Assembly: GCA_033398695.1 (NCBI GenBank)
Contig: CM065802.1
Location: 81,888,096 to 81,952,095 of the forward strand
Direction: 5' to 3'
Length of the DNA: 64,000 nucleotides
Source: Orobanche coerulescens
Taxonomy: Eukaryota; Streptophyta; Magnoliopsida; Lamiales; Orobanchaceae
Shown piece after piece: positions 1 to 12,356 of this stretch. The translations under genes and the position numbers were made by a program. Positions within the stretch are counted from its first letter, which is position 1. The number at the start of each line of letters is the position of its first letter. The notes under the pieces were generated by a model, which was not told where the DNA came from, made no database searches, and saw nothing but the letters and a program-made list of their open reading frames with translations.

Positions 1-610
1 ATCATTTCATACATGCACAAATTCTCTATTTAAAACTATTTAAATATAGAATTAGAAGACTCAACTTAACATTGAATGTTAGCATGTAAGTTGTACATTG
101 AAACATGTGCAAACTAAACAATAAACATAATTTTGGAGTGGTTTTGGTTGAGAGACCATAAAATCTCCAAGATATACTTATTATTTAATGTTGGAGTAAA
201 TTTGGTGGGTCAGTTATTAAGATAGTGGTTTATGCACATAACAATATATGAATCTTATAATGGTAGTTGTTTTGTTATTCATATTTTAGGTGATTTTAGA
301 CCTTTATTTCTCTCCAAATATCAATTTTGCACTTGTATCATTTCATACATGCAGAAATTCATATAAAACCATTTAAATATGGAATTATAAGATTCAACTC
401 AACATTGAATATTAACATGCAAATTGTACATTGAAACATGTCCAAACTAAACACTAAGCATAATATTTGAGTGGTTTTGGTTGAGAGACCATAAAATCTC
501 CAAGATATAGTTATTATATAATGTTGGAGTAAATTTGGTAAGTCAATTATCATTTGGTAATAGTTTATGGACATAACTATACATGATTCTTATAGCGATA
601 GTTGTTTTGT
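1..610. repeat. ~336-bp tandem repeat, units 1 and 2 (part)
   Basis: A phrase around 'catttcatacatgca' starts near 1 and again near 337, and whole blocks recur between (the 'gagaccataaaatctccaag' block near 153 and 485). The same unit resumes at 47556 after the CACTA insertion and at 57594 after element F. No coding potential is seen. It is AT-rich and satellite-like; the family is not recognised. Confidence 0.85.
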
Positions 611-640
611 CACTAGTAGAATAAACATCAAAGACTTCGG
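611..640 (+). repeat. Left terminal inverted repeat of the CACTA element
   Basis: Begins CACTA and ends ...AAAGACTTCGG. It differs from the right TIR at only three positions (6, 7 and 17). Confidence 0.9.
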
Positions 641-840
641 TACGTCTCACTTCGGTAATGTATATTAGCAAAGTAAAAACAAACAACAACTTCGCTTTTG
701 AATTTACTGAAGTAAAAAACCCACATAGACTTCAGTATATGGTACCAAACAAAAAAGCAGGAGCTAGTTAGAAATTTTAAGTTACAAAGACTTCGCTAAT
801 TTGATAATTACTGAAGTAATAAGTGTGAAATTTTAATTTT
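641..840. repeat. CACTA left subterminal repeats
   Basis: Short motifs recur in both orientations: ACTTCGGTA (twice near the TIR), ACTTCGCT, TTACTGAAGTAA (twice) and ACTTCAGTA. CACTA elements characteristically carry subterminal repeats bound by their DNA-binding transposase partner; this role is inferred from the family. Confidence 0.7.
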
Positions 841-976
841 TACCAAAACAAACAACGTTTCACTGTCTTTATTTTCATTTCCCGTTTGATTCTTGCAGTT
901 TTCTAATTTTTTTTCAAACGAAAGTCAGGTCGCCGGCCCTCCGGTGCCTGTCTGAGTGGGCGATGACCCTTGGGAT
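841..976. other. CACTA interior, left remnant
   Basis: Unique sequence between the subterminal repeats and element D. It becomes GC-rich from about 925 and continues directly at 45123 once D and one GGGAT copy are removed. That makes it plausibly the start of the 5' leader of the DUF4283 fragment. Confidence 0.5.
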
Positions 977-2274
977 TGTTACGTAATTGTGTGAACGCAA
1001 GTGCACGTTGTCATAATCAAGTAATAAAGTGATGAGAAAAGTATCGTTCCCTCGAGGACTGATGTACTAAGTACCAATTTATTAGTATTTCTAATTTTAT
1101 TTGAGCGATCGAAATTATGGGGTTGAATAGTTATTAATAACTAAGTATTGCAATAAACTAAAAACAAACAATAGAATCGACAGTCCGATAAAAGGATGAT
1201 CAAATTGGATAGGAATCTAGGATCGAGAATTCACCTCGATTAATCCAAATTAATCTTGATTAATATAATTTATGTAATTTCCCAATTTATTGAAAGCGAA
1301 GATTCTAAGTTAATCTAATGCCTCTGTCGAGGTCAGTAGAATTTTCCAAAGCGAATAATTCACTCTATTCCTAGGTGAGTTAATTCGACAATATCCAAAA
1401 AGTTCTAAAATCTTCAAACGAGCTTCGTAATTCTTATGAGTATATTCCTATCTCACAAGACAAAACGGTTTTCTCCCAATTTTCGCTACTTACTCTCCTC
1501 TCCCGATTCAAGTCACGTAGTTATAACAATTCACTAAAGGCCACACAATTCAAAGCATTAAGAACAATTGGGGAAAACTCAATAGAAAAGGGAAAAATAT
1601 CAATAACGTAAAATCAAGAATTAATCCATCACAATCTTGGTTTCACATCAATCCTAGAATAAAAGGGTCTAGCCCGACATGCTAGAAAAGAATACACAAA
1701 TAATTGAATTAAACATAAGGGAGAAATTCAAACACAATTGATGAACTTATCTTCTTCCGTTCTCTGGCCTTGCTATCTGCTGCTAGGTATTCTTCTCCTC
1801 TCATTCGATGATTTATTTTCTGACCTTCACTGCCTTTTTATAACTATCTTCTGTCTCCAAAAATGCATCCGAGGATTAGGTCGAATCCGCCTCCAAAACA
1901 GCCCAAAATCGTGATCTGAAATTAGGGAACCCACGCCGCGGGACGCGGCCCGGCTTAAGTGTGCCGCGGCCCTAGTCATTGTCTTGCCTGTGCCCGGGCG
2001 AAAAATTGATCGGCCGCGGCCCGTAGGAGTGTGCGGCCCCGTCTGCTTTGTACCGCCTTGCTGGGTGTTGTTCCTGTGCCGTGGCCCAGCTTCGGTGAGA
2101 CGCGGCTCTCGACAAAAAATATCGTTTTTGACCTGTTTTTCTACTTTCGAGATCCAGTACTCTAATTTTCTTCAAAATGTGCAAATGTCATGCATTAGGG
2201 GCTTATTTTCGCAGAATTAAACCAAAATAAAGATAAAATATTGACAATAAAGTGCACAAAAACAACATGTAACA
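977..2274 (-). repeat. 3' LTR of element D
   Basis: About 1.3 kb, TGTTACGTAATTGTG...CATGTAACA, closely matching 43836-45117. A minus-strand TATA box (TATAAAAA) sits at 1835-1842. U3 (about 1860-2274) holds several GCCGCGGC-type palindromes, for example centres near 1945.5, 1966.5, 2016.5, 2081.5 and 2102.5. Confidence 0.9.
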
Positions 2275-2293
2275 AATACACCCAAACTTAAGC
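2275..2293 (-). other. Polypurine tract region of element D
   Basis: Read on the minus strand, GCTTAAGTTTGGGTGTATT abuts the LTR. This is the expected plus-strand primer position. The TTTGGGTG core is purine-poor compared with typical tracts. Confidence 0.55.
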
Positions 2294-3581
2294 TTTTGCT
2301 TGTCCTCAAGCAAAAATCAATTTTAAACACAATATAAGTATCATGGTCAATCGTGCAAATCCATAGTGCTCAACTAATTAATACTACCCTAAAATATCAA
2401 AGAATAATACAAATATCTTACTAGTGAGTCACATTATAGACAATGATTTCTCAAGGTACCCATTTTTAGTGCTAATCTTAGCTCATGAAGAAAGTCAAGG
2501 CTCAAAGATTAACTAACATGAATTGAGCCGACTGCCAATATGAATGTTGAGAGTATAACAAGCCAACTCGCCCAGTCCCACAACCTCATGGTAAAAACAC
2601 AAGAATTTCATCATAAATAATATTCCCCGGACAGCACTCCCTTTTATTTAATAACTATTATGATTCGAGTTAACCACTAGGTTTCGACTCCTGGAATGTT
2701 TCATCGGAAAAACCCTAGGGTGGATTTCTATTCTCATGTATTGGGGAACCGTTTGACGTAAAAGACATTCATGGGGCTCATGAATGCTTCTAGTCACTAA
2801 GTCTCCCTCTACAGCGGAGAAAAAAAACTCGAATAACTATTCCCGCACGTCCGATTCAAGGTTGATGTTTTATGCGAATGTAAACGATGGGTCACGTGAA
2901 TACACCTAGCTACTTGGCTTCCTATCATCGGAGATGCGATTTTTCTGAACCATTAATCTACTCATGAATATGTCTATTCAGGGTTGTCGTTTTACACGAG
3001 AGTAAACAATGGGTCACGTGAATACACCCGGTTACTAGACTTCCCATCATAGAACATGCAAGGTTGCTCAAATTTTTGGGAGTTAATACTATCCGACTCA
3101 ATGCCTAACCGCATATACTTAATTGAATGCCTACAAGACTAATGTTACTGGACGACTAGCTAAGTGAATAGCGCCATCAAACATATAGACGACCGCTCGT
3201 GTAATGTGGACACTACAAACACGTATGTCTCATTTCTTATATGCCAAGACTACCACAATGATGCAAAAAAATCAGACCGAAATGAATACTCGAGGGAAAC
3301 ATATAACGCATAATTGTGAACTCGACTAATACTCATCCATTTCTTCAAATAGAAACCAGTATCATAAATTTTGTCTTGCACAAGTCTGCACAACATACTC
3401 ACGAATGAAAACAAACTCCAACGTACCTTAGAAGACAAGCAAGGAAACTAAATAAATAACAAAAAATAAATAACAACTAAAAAGTAATCCCCCCCAAACT
3501 TGAGAAGTACATTGACCCCAATGGACGACAAATAAGTATAAGTAAAGGACAGGTCAAGTACTCCCCTGAATGAAAGTAAGC
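2294..3581 (-). other. 3' untranslated part of element D
   Basis: No convincing ORF. On the minus strand a 'TGCTTGAGGACAAGCAAAAG' block precedes the polypurine tract, as in many plant gypsy elements. A second tract with seven consecutive G (minus strand, about 3490-3496) resembles a duplicated or internal polypurine tract. Two near-copies of a 'gggtcacgtgaatacacc' block occur near 2890 and 3010. Confidence 0.6.
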
Positions 3582-3678
3582 TCATGCACTGGCATCAGCC
3601 TTGTCTGGTGAAGTGGGTGGTGTAGGTGGCCTGGTCGGAGGGATGAAAGGTCCGTCCGGGTGGAGGATATGGCCCGTC
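3582..3678 (-). pseudogene. C-terminal tail of element D extra ORF, severed by copia A
   Basis: Across the copia A target duplication, the reading frame of the ORF ending at 38731 continues into this segment. It encodes a Pro/Thr-rich tail (PPTRPPTPPTSPDK) before a TGA at 3582-3584. Frame conservation across the 5-bp duplication shows that this short stretch was still open when copia A inserted. Confidence 0.65.
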
Positions 3679-4770
3679 TGTTGGGATTCGGTGCCTAAAA
3701 TGAAGGCCCAGCAGAAGCGGTAAAACGAAAATTAATTCGATCCGAATCCCTACGAGGATCGATCGAGCTATGTATATACGAATATATAAACGAAATCACA
3801 AGAGATATTAGAAACTCACCCATGTAGTCTGTTGATTAAATGAATTCCTTCTCTTGAGCTATTCTCCAAGCTTTAGTTGTTCTCCACGAATCCAATCCGC
3901 TCCAAGCTCTTGGATGATCCAACGCCGAAAGACCGCGTCTCTACTTGCCACGCGCCGGAGAAACGACCGGAATGACTAAACCTCGTTATCCTCCAAGGAT
4001 ACGGCTAGAACAAGGTTATAGAAGCTTATGCAACTCAAGATTACAACACTCTAAGTGTTTAATCTAGTATCACTCTATCTCACAAATATTTTTCTCCAAG
4101 AAAAACTAATGAAGAGAAGTGAAGATGATGATGAATATGCTGAAGCCTTGGAAAAACTTTTCCTCTCTCCTCTTCTCTTTCCAAAAACGTGAGCTACAAT
4201 GTCATGGCCAAGGAGATATGGTCTTTTGAGAAAATCACACAAGGTGATATTTTATCCCCTTGATTGGTCACAAGGCTTGAACCCCACCAAGTGAAGACCA
4301 AGACTAAGGAGGGTAGGTGATTAGGGCGGCCATCTAGAAGGTGTCGGGCGAGTTCGGTCCGTTTCGGACTCCCATGAGTCCAAACAGATAAACTCCGATT
4401 CCGTTTCGATGTATTTATATCGATTAATTAATCCAATTAATTAATCATATCAAATACAAAATTAACATAATTAATTTCTCCAAGAAATAATTATATTTCA
4501 TGAATTAAATTAATCACCCAATAATTTATTTAATTCATTAGGCCGTAAATTAATTTATCCAATAAATCAATTTAGACATCTAATGTCCCAAATTAGTTAT
4601 CCAATATCTAATATTCATAATGAGGGAATAAGATTGATTCATTCCGTCGTCAATCCTATTGCGCGACTCGGTAGGTCCGTCTCAGTCAGCAATGGGAGGA
4701 ACCAAAGAGTAGTAGCACCACCTAGCCAGCCTGGCGGCCTACACTGTACCCCAACTGAGAATGAATGATT
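3679..4770 (-). repeat. Element A 3' LTR, outer part
   Basis: Matches 24636-24718 and then 36808 onward with minor differences. Interrupted at 4770/4771 by copia B, which duplicated TGATT (4766-4770 and 18621-18625). Confidence 0.88.
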
Positions 4771-4824
4771 TGTTAGGAATACTTGTTAGATTTTGATGAT
4801 GTCATTAATGTAATTCAAATGTTT

Positions 4825-5020
4825 ATTACTTGGCAAAAATGTAAGGAAGAACCAAATGAGTATCTTCCATAGGCCAAATTATGTTAAGTTTATTACTTGG
4901 CAAAAATGTAAGGAAGAACCAAATGAGTATCTTCCATAGGCCAAATTATGTTAAGTTTAATACTTGGCAAAATGTAAAGAAGAACCAAATGAGTATCTTC
5001 TATAAGCCAAAATAAGTTAG
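4825..5020 (+). repeat. Three 67-bp tandem repeats in the U3 of element B
   Basis: Units beginning 'attacttggcaaaaatgtaa' start near 4825, 4892 and 4959. The same three units, with small indels, occur in the 3' LTR (about 17222-17415), so they predate this insertion. Confidence 0.85.
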
Positions 5021-5578
5021 GCTCAAATCGGCTAAGTACAAAAGTACAGCTAAGTTCATCAGAGAAGTATAGCCGAGTCAAGTCAGAGAAGGTCTGGTCA
5101 ACAAAAATTCATCAGATATGTTTGACCAGACTGCAGTCAAGTGACTTCAGACAAGTCATCTGATCAGGCGAGTCTCAAACAGTCACCATCAGAGAAGTCC
5201 AAACTGCAGAGAAGATGACTCTACATCATCCAACTTGAGATCAGCCAAGTACTCCAAGTCCACGCCAACATGCGTTGAATAGTCAAATATTACGCAAAGT
5301 CACATGCAAACGTGAAGAGACATATTGGAGAGATTCCCGCTAAGGATATGAATTAAATAATTCATCCAGGCCTACCACTGAAGACTTTAATCTTATTGTA
5401 TTCAAAAGATACGGCGCCTTACATGCAAATTCTTCACAACGGTCGAAAGATGGATTAAAATATGGGAATCCAGCCTTGCAATCTTCAGAAAGAAAACAAT
5501 GAAGTCTACCTCTCCAACGGACGGATTTGTTAAAAAGATTTGCAACGGCTATGAAGGAAATGCTCAAGGATTGTGACC

Positions 5579-5587
5579 TATATATAT
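5579..5587 (+). promoter_or_regulatory. TATA box of the element B LTR promoter
   Basis: TATATATA lies about 810 bp into the 5' LTR, with the same box at 17963-17971 in the 3' LTR. It fits a U3/R boundary shortly downstream. Confidence 0.6.
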
Positions 5588-6256
5588 CCGAAGATTTGAA
5601 GCTGAGCATTACACACAACATCGATGCGAACTAAATCTCAAGCAATCAAAGCATTCAAAGCAATCTAAAAGCAAACTATAGCATCGTGAAAAGAGCAGTT
5701 CTCAAAAGTTCATATTTGAAGAAGCTCTTAGTTGGAGAAGACAAAAACTCGTGTCTTTAATCCTGAGTTCGGGGTACTTCACTGGTTAAAGTTCAAGACT
5801 GTAAAGGCATCCAAGGATAACGGATCAAGAGGTGCAAGGCAGTCAAGGGAGTTGCAACGGCAAGGATTTCCACTGGCTGGAAGCTGTTGTAATTTGGTTG
5901 AATCACTATAATCTTTATCACTGGTTGACAATTATAGTGAATTCATCTCCAACTGGTTTGGACAAAAGTGGATTAGTAGAGGATTACCCCTCCTCTGAGA
6001 CCACTATAACTGCCTGCGTATTTTACTGTTTTATAGCATCATACTTTAACGGTTGCATTCATTGTTAAGTGTTTCATTGGTTGTTCTTGCATTCGTCATC
6101 AGCTGACTTCCGCACGTATTGAGAACAAACGACTCTAAGTCATTTGCATATCTATCAGCTGAAGAAACTTACTCTTCGTGAAAAAGAGTTTAAGAGTTTG
6201 AATAAGTCTATTCACCCCCCTCTAGACTTATTCCTGGACGACTTGTGACCTACAAG

Positions 6257-6270
6257 TGGTATCGGAGAGG
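6257..6270 (+). other. Primer-binding site of element B (initiator tRNA-Met type)
   Basis: TGGTATCGGAGAGG starts two bases after the LTR end. Plant copia elements typically use the 3' end of initiator tRNA-Met (TGGTATCAGAGC); ten of the first eleven positions agree. Confidence 0.8.
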
Positions 6271-6338
6271 TTGGTTCATTTATTTCACGAACCAGATCCA
6301 TATATCGAGGATATATATTTTTTAACTCTCATCGTAAA

Positions 6339-7325
6339 ATGGAACACATGCACTCTAGACTACCTGTGTTTTAAGTTGACGAGTATGATCTTTGAAAGAT
6401 AAGGATGCAGGCACACTTATCTTCAATCCATGATGACATGTGGTGCATCATAGAGGATGGTCCATTCACCTTCGAGAAGGACAACACTCCCGAGGAGATT
6501 GCAACAGGGAAGACAGAGAAGATCCCAAAGAAGCGGACGGAGCTGACCCCCTAAGAAAGAAAGCTGGCTAACCTTGACAACCGGGCCAGAGATGTGCTGT
6601 ATCAAACTCTTGACAAATCAACAATGGTCAAGATCAAAAACTGCAAAAATGCCAAGGAAATTTGGGACACATTAGCCTTAATGTGTGAGGGAACAGAGCT
6701 GATCAAAGAAAACAAGTTGTCAATTGCTACTCAAAAATTCGACAACTTCAAAATGAAGAATGGCGAATCAATAGATCAAGTGGCCACAAGGTTTACTGAG
6801 ATCATCAATGAGATCAACTCCCTTGGTAAATCTTATGGCAACAGGGAAATGGCGCTGAAGGTCCTAAGATCTCTCAATCCTGAATGGAGCATGAAGGCAG
6901 TGGCCATGAAAGAATCCAAGGATCTTAATAAGATAAAGATCCAAGAGCTCTCAAGCACGAAGGCTTATGAGTTCGAGCTCCCAAGCTCATCATCAACCGA
7001 GCCTGCAGAGAAGGGAATAGCCTTTGCAGCCGAGTCCTCCGCCAAGAGCTTATCTGATGTAAAGCCTCCAAATCCATTAGATTTTGAAGAATAAATGGTG
7101 TTCATAATGCAGAGGTTCAGCAACTTCCGGAAGAACAACTCCAAATACAAGAAGAATTATAAGGAGAATCCCAGAAGAAATCAAAAGGCTGGAAGCTGGA
7201 AGGTGGAATGCTACAACTGCCATAAGACAGGAGACATTCAAATCGACTGTCCTGATCTTAAAAAGGAAGAGAGCAAGAAGGAGGTGAGCAGAAAAGAAGA
7301 CCGAAGGAAGGCCCTCATCGGATAA
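6339..7325 (+). pseudogene. gag: Element B gag (nucleocapsid/capsid), with stops
   Basis: The protein would form the cytoplasmic virus-like particle. The ATG at 6339 follows the primer site, and one frame runs to 7325 but is cut by TAA 6372, TGA 6393, TAA 6552 and TAA 7092. The UBN2-type gag core is clear: 'AKEIWDTLALMCEGTE' near 6651 and 'LRSLNPEW' near 6867. The zinc knuckle at 7209-7250 reads C-YN-C-HKTG-D-IQID-C: the metal-binding His is replaced by Asp (GAC 7233-7235). With these stops it cannot make full-length Gag. Confidence 0.88.
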
Positions 7326-8472
7326 GATCAATAGCGTGTAGAATCTAGCAGCGGATTCTTCCCTGATGATGATGAAGAGTATGATTGCCTGATGGCCAAC
7401 CTAGATGATGAAGAGGTAACATCAAAACCCTCTGTTTCAAATAATAGTTCAGCCATGTCACAAGATATGGACTTGCACGAATCTGTAAATCAGCTACTTA
7501 AGGATTTTGAGACACTAAAATCTGCACACCTATCTGTATCAGCCGAGAAGACTCAACTGCAAGATGAGAATAGGCAGCTCAAAAAATGATTTTGAAAAGC
7601 TCAGCCTAGAATTGAGTAAAGTAAAATCTGATTTTCAAAACCAGGCTGCAGTTAACTTAAAAAACCAGGCTGATGTCACTACAGCTGAGATACAACGATT
7701 AACTGTTTTGAATAGTGAAAAATTAGCTGCACTTGCTCATGTCAAAGCCGAATTTACTAAACTGACTCAGGTAAACAAGACTCAGGCGCAGGAAATAACC
7801 TCCCTGAAGGCGTCTCTAACTCTGGACGAACTGTGTACTAATAAAATTCCACTATATTCCAGATTAGGCCTTGGATATGATCCTCACACTCCCTCTAGTT
7901 CTAAAACCACTTTCATCAAGGGAAATACAATTGTCTCGACTGCTTTGCCTACATACAAAACGATATTTAAAAATAGGCAACAGCCAAGTCACAAGTCTAG
8001 GCTGCAGCCAGGGTATACTAGGAAGCCACCTAGACAAGCGACTAGGCATTGGCCAAGGCAGAAGCAGCAGCCCGGACAACATGCCCATTATTATCAGAAA
8101 CTCCCCAAAAACAGATTTTAAAATGGGAGGGGCAGATGGAAACCTCAAGGTTATCCTAATTTTCAAAATAAACAAGTGTGGAGACCTCAAAGATTTAATA
8201 AATAGTCTTAGCCAAGGTTTAGAAATGGCCCACACTACCAATATTATGAGGAATATCCGGTATACAATCCTAACAGAGGATACATACCTAGACCCTACAC
8301 ACCTTATAAGGGTAATAATAATAACAATTTCCACAATCCAAGGAGAAATCAATTCTCCAGGAAACCGACTAACCCTAGAGGACCCACACAGATTTGGGTA
8401 CCTAAATCTCTGCTTGTATGATTGCAGAAAAGGTGGAAGGACTACTACCACATCTCCACAAATTCAAACTTT
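7326..8472 (+). pseudogene. Element B coiled-coil linker between gag and protease
   Basis: Two overlapping frames (7392-7589 and 7564-8121) encode Leu/Glu/Lys heptad-like sequence ('EKTQLQDENRQLKK', 'SLELSKVKSDFQ'), then a Gln/Arg/Pro/Tyr-rich stretch. One frameshift joins them near 7580. SIRE-type copia elements often have such a long coiled-coil region after the zinc knuckle. Beyond 8121 the frame changes again before the protease. No catalytic motif is present here. Confidence 0.65.
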
Positions 8473-8694
8473 GGAGGTGAAGAATGGTTTGTAGATTCTG
8501 GATGCTCAAGGCACATGACTGGGAACAAGAAGATGCTGACCAAATACACCAAAGAACGAGGTCCTGACGTATCATTTGGAGATAGCTCTATAGGACAAAC
8601 AAAGGGCTTTGGAGAGCTGCACCGAGGAAACATCATTATATCCAAAGTTCACTATGTCAAAGGGCTCAAGTATAATCTCCTGAGCATAAGCTAG
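8473..8694 (+). pseudogene. Element B retropepsin (protease)
   Basis: 'EEWFVDSGCSRHMTG' holds the D-S-G active-site triad of copia aspartic proteases, which cleave the Gag-Pol polyprotein. The domain ends 'KGLKYNLLSIS' followed by an in-frame TAG at 8692. The catalytic triad itself is intact, unlike the proteases of elements A, D and F. Confidence 0.85.
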
Positions 8695-8739
8695 TTTTGC
8701 GATGAGAAGAATCTAGTAGTCTTCACCATTTGGAAATGT

Positions 8740-9983
8740 ATGGTGATAGACATCCTATCTCGAGAGGTGAAACTACAAGGATTCAGAAGGAGAGATGTCT
8801 ATATGATAGATTGGAACACAGGAACTCCTAATACCTGTTTTCTATCTAAGACAATAGCTGAGAACGGATGGCTGTGGCACAAAATATTATGTCATCTGAA
8901 CTTCAAAGCCATCAATAAGATTAGTTCTCAGAAGCTGGTCAGAGGACTTCCAGAGGAAGCATTCAAGAAGGAAGCTATTTGTGATGTATGTCAGAAAGGA
9001 AAGCAGACCAAATCATCATTCAAGCCAGTCGAGCCTACAACCATCACATCAAGGATCTTAGATCTACTCCACATGGATCTATTTTGTCCTATCAAGCCGA
9101 GGACTCTAAGTGGCAGAAAGCATGCACTAGTAGTGGTGGATGACTACTCAAGGTACACATGCATTATCTTCTTGTATAAGAAGAGTGAAACCTTGACCAA
9201 GCTACCTGAGCTGCTGAGAAGGATCCATAATGAGAAATCCCTCTCAATCATCAAGATCAGATCAGATAGAGGAGGAGAATTTCTCAACAAGGTGATCACT
9301 GATTACAGCGATCAGAATGGAATCCAGCACGAGCTCTCTACAGCCAGGACCCCCAGCAGAATGGTGTTGCCGAAAGAAGAAACAGAACCCTAAAGGAAGC
9401 AGCCAGGTCCATGATTGCAGAAGCTGACCTGCACAAGAGGTTCTGGGCTGAAGCTGTTAACACATCCTGCCATACTCAGAACAGGAGTATGATAGTAGGG
9501 AGACATGGCAAAACTCCCTATGAGGTTTGGAATAACAGAACACCTACTGTTGGTTACTTTCATATATTTGATTGTAAGTGTTTCATCAACAACAACGGTA
9601 AAACACAACTAAATGCCTTTGATGCTAAAACTAATGATGGTCTCTTTATGGGATACTCACAAAGAAGCAAGGCATATAGAGTCTTTAACAAAAGAACCTT
9701 AGTTGTGGAGGAAACACCTCATATTGTATTTGATGAATCTACTGTTGTGTACAGGAAACAGGTTGAGCTAATTGAGAATACGCTAAAATCCGCAACCCTC
9801 GAAGAAGTCATTGTACATGACACAGGGATGGTAGACTCATCTGCAGATCAGCCTGAAGACCCAACTGTAGCTTCCGAAGACCCAACTGCAGATCAGACAG
9901 GAACACCAAACCTACCTGATCCAGTTGCCGCTGATAAAGACCAATCTGTAGCTGATAAAGACTCATCTGCAGATCAGATCTAA
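8740..9983 (+). pseudogene. Element B integrase
   Basis: The GAG-pre-integrase zinc-binding part (WLWHKILCHLNF ... CDVCQKGKQ, H-H-C-C) begins near 8871. The core has DLFCP, 'VVVDDYSRYT' (first Asp), 'IRSDRGGEF' (second Asp) and, after a frameshift near 9350-9370, 'GVAERRNRTL' (Glu). A Pro/Asp/Ala-rich tail of repeated 'ADQ/DPTA' units follows and the frame stops at 9981. It would insert the cDNA into chromosomes. The D-D-E residues survive but lie in two frames. Confidence 0.88.
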
Positions 9984-10129
9984 CCTGCAGATGACAAGGC
10001 GGTAGCTGATCCAGTTGCAGACCAAGGAGACCAGATCCAAGCTGATGCAGACAGAGAGGAAATTCACCAGAGCAAATCTACAGGGGGAACAGACCCTGAA
10101 GAAGATGATATCCCCAAGTGGCTCAAAGA

Positions 10130-11775
10130 CCATCCCACCCAACAAATCATTGGAAAGCTGACTGATGGAGTTAAGACAAGACAGTCTACTCTACCCTCAG
10201 GAATGGCAATGTTCTCTTGCTTCATGTCCCAAATAGAACCCAAGACAACCGAAGAAGCCTTAGAAGATTATTCCTGGATCAATGCCATGCAAGATGAACT
10301 TGAGCAGATGGAAAGAAACAAAGTTTGAGAACTAATAGACAGACCAGATCATAAGAAGGTTATTGGCACCAAATGGGTGTATAAAAACAAGAGCGACGGA
10401 GATGGAGCTGTTGTTAGGAATAAAGCGAGACTTGTTGCTAAAGGATATGCACAGTGTGAAGGAATAGATTTTGATGAAACCTATGCACCTGTTGCAAGAT
10501 TAGAAGCCATCAGACTATTCCTCGCATATGCTGCATTCAAGGATTTTGAAGTCTATCAGATGGATGTAAAAAGTGCATTTCTTAATGAAATCCTAGAAGA
10601 AGAAGTCTATGTGGAGCAGCCCCCAGGATTTGTCAAAGGAGACAAAGTCTACAAGCTATTGAAAGCTCTATATGGACTTAAGCAAGCACCAAGAGCTTGG
10701 TATGAAACCCTATCTGTATTTCTTGAGAAGAACGGTTTCTGCAAAGGAAGTTGGACAAGACCTTATTCAGAGTGGAGCATGAAGGCCACATATTGATAGT
10801 TCAGATATATGTGCATGATATTATATTTGTCTCAACCAACCCAGAGCTGGGTGAGAAGTTCTCAAATCTCATGCAAGGAGAATTTGAGATGAGTATGATG
10901 GGAAATCTTAACTTCTTTCTTTGATTACAAGTCAAGCAGATGGAAAATGGAATTTTCATCAACCAAGCCAAATATACCCTAGATCTAATCAAAAGATTTG
11001 GAATGGAATCAATCAAGCCAGCAAGAATCCCTGTGAGCACAAGTACTCACCTAGATGCAGATGAGGGAGGCATATCAGTGGATTCAACCCACTACAGAGG
11101 ACTTATTGGATCATTGCTACACCTCACTGTAAGCAGGCCAGACATATCTTATGATGTAGGAGTATGTGCACGATTTCAATCCAAGCCTAAGCAGTCGCAC
11201 CAAGATGCAGCCAAGAGAATAATTAAATACCTCAAGCCTACAGTCAATGTTGGACTATGGTATCCTAAGGACGATAACTTCGAGCTATCAGGATATTCAG
11301 ATGCAGATTTCGCAGGATGCAAAATTAATAGGAAAAGCACTAGTGGAACGTGTCAATTCCTAGGAGCCAGACTGATATCCTGGTTCAGCAAGAAGCAGGT
11401 TTCTAACTCTATCTCCGCCATAGAGTCAGAATACCTAGCTGCAGGTAGTTGTTGTGCCCAGATCTTGTGGATCAGACAACAACTAAGGGACTATAATATC
11501 ATTACCAATGAAGTCCCTATCTAGTGTGACAACAACAGTGCTATTGCAATAACCAACAATCCGGTTTTGCATTCAAGGACCAAGCACATGATGTTAAGGA
11601 TCACTTCATTAGAGATCACGTGCTTAACAAGAGAGTGAGAGTTGAAAGAGTCAGCACAGACTATCAAATTGCTGATATCTTCACCAAACCTTTGCCAGAA
11701 GAAAGGTTTTTAGAGCTGAGCAGAAAACTTGGTTTACTAGATTGGGAATCTAGTACAGAAGAAAAAGCTAGCTGA
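10130..11775 (+). pseudogene. Element B reverse transcriptase and RNase H
   Basis: Copia RT blocks are clear: '[12 protein letters not shown]', '[18 protein letters not shown]', '[10 protein letters not shown]', '[12 protein letters not shown]'. The polymerase box reads Y-V-H-D-I instead of Y-V-D-D (CAT at 10814-10816), removing one catalytic Asp. Stops occur near 10326, 10795 and 10922 and frames shift. RNase H follows ('SGYSDADFAGCKINRKSTSG', 'ESEYLA', then 'CDNNSAIAI'), ending with TGA 11773-11775. It would copy element RNA into DNA in the particle; this copy cannot. Confidence 0.9.
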
Positions 11776-12356
11776 AGCAGATCAGACGAAGGACGGACTT
11801 AGCTGATCGAAGGAATCAGACCCTACCTGATGTAGACAAGAAGACGGAGGACAGACGAAGAAACCTAGCTGATCAAACCTAAGGCGAGAAGTCAAAGGAG
11901 TCAACTCACCTGATGCAGAGCAGTCAACAATCAACGGTCAACCAGCTAAGTTTTCTAAAACCTGACCGACTTCTAAATATTATATTATTATCTGCTATTT
12001 ATATATAATAAACCATATTTTTTTTGGATCACAAGTGGCATAATACTATATGCCTAAAATACACGTGGCAATCACAGGATAAATCAACCTCCACTGTGAT
12101 CAATTAAAATCAAACCGTCCATTTTCAAACTCAAAATCTGGACCACCGATTAAAATTTGAATTTTAAAAAGGAATCTCAAAAGCTGGACCACCGATTTAA
12201 AATAAATGATTATTTAATTCCAGTGTCGTTTCATTTTCTTTTTAAGGACGAAAAAACCCTTCACTTTACCTTTACCAATATTTCGAAAACCCTAATTTAC
12301 AGAGCAGAAATTCCTTCGAACTTTCAATACACTCAGAAATTGTTTATATTGCAGAA
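11776..12356 (+). other. Spacer between pol and the extra ORF of element B
   Basis: No ORF. AT-rich, with recurring 'agctgatc/acctgatg' phrases near 11775-11950 and a TATA-rich stretch (tttatatataataaacc) near 11998. The latter lies about 350 bp before the extra ORF and could be an internal promoter; that is inference only. Confidence 0.45.

Larger units (their letters stand above)
4771..6254 (+). repeat. 5' LTR of element B
   Basis: 1,484 bp, near-identical to 17169-18620. Contains three 67-bp tandem repeats (4825-5020), recurring ATCAGA/GTCATCTGAT motifs near 5100-5200, AACGG motifs at about 5517 and 5542, and a TATATATA box at 5579-5587. Confidence 0.92.

Noticed and set aside
1984..2220. 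ORFs on both strands in the U3 of the element D LTR
   Set aside because: Open only because of GC-rich palindromes; the sequence is regulatory LTR and the ORF differs between the two LTRs.
7864..8451. 195-codon minus-strand ORF in element B
   Set aside because: Overlaps the gag-protease linker on the coding strand and shows no recognised motif.
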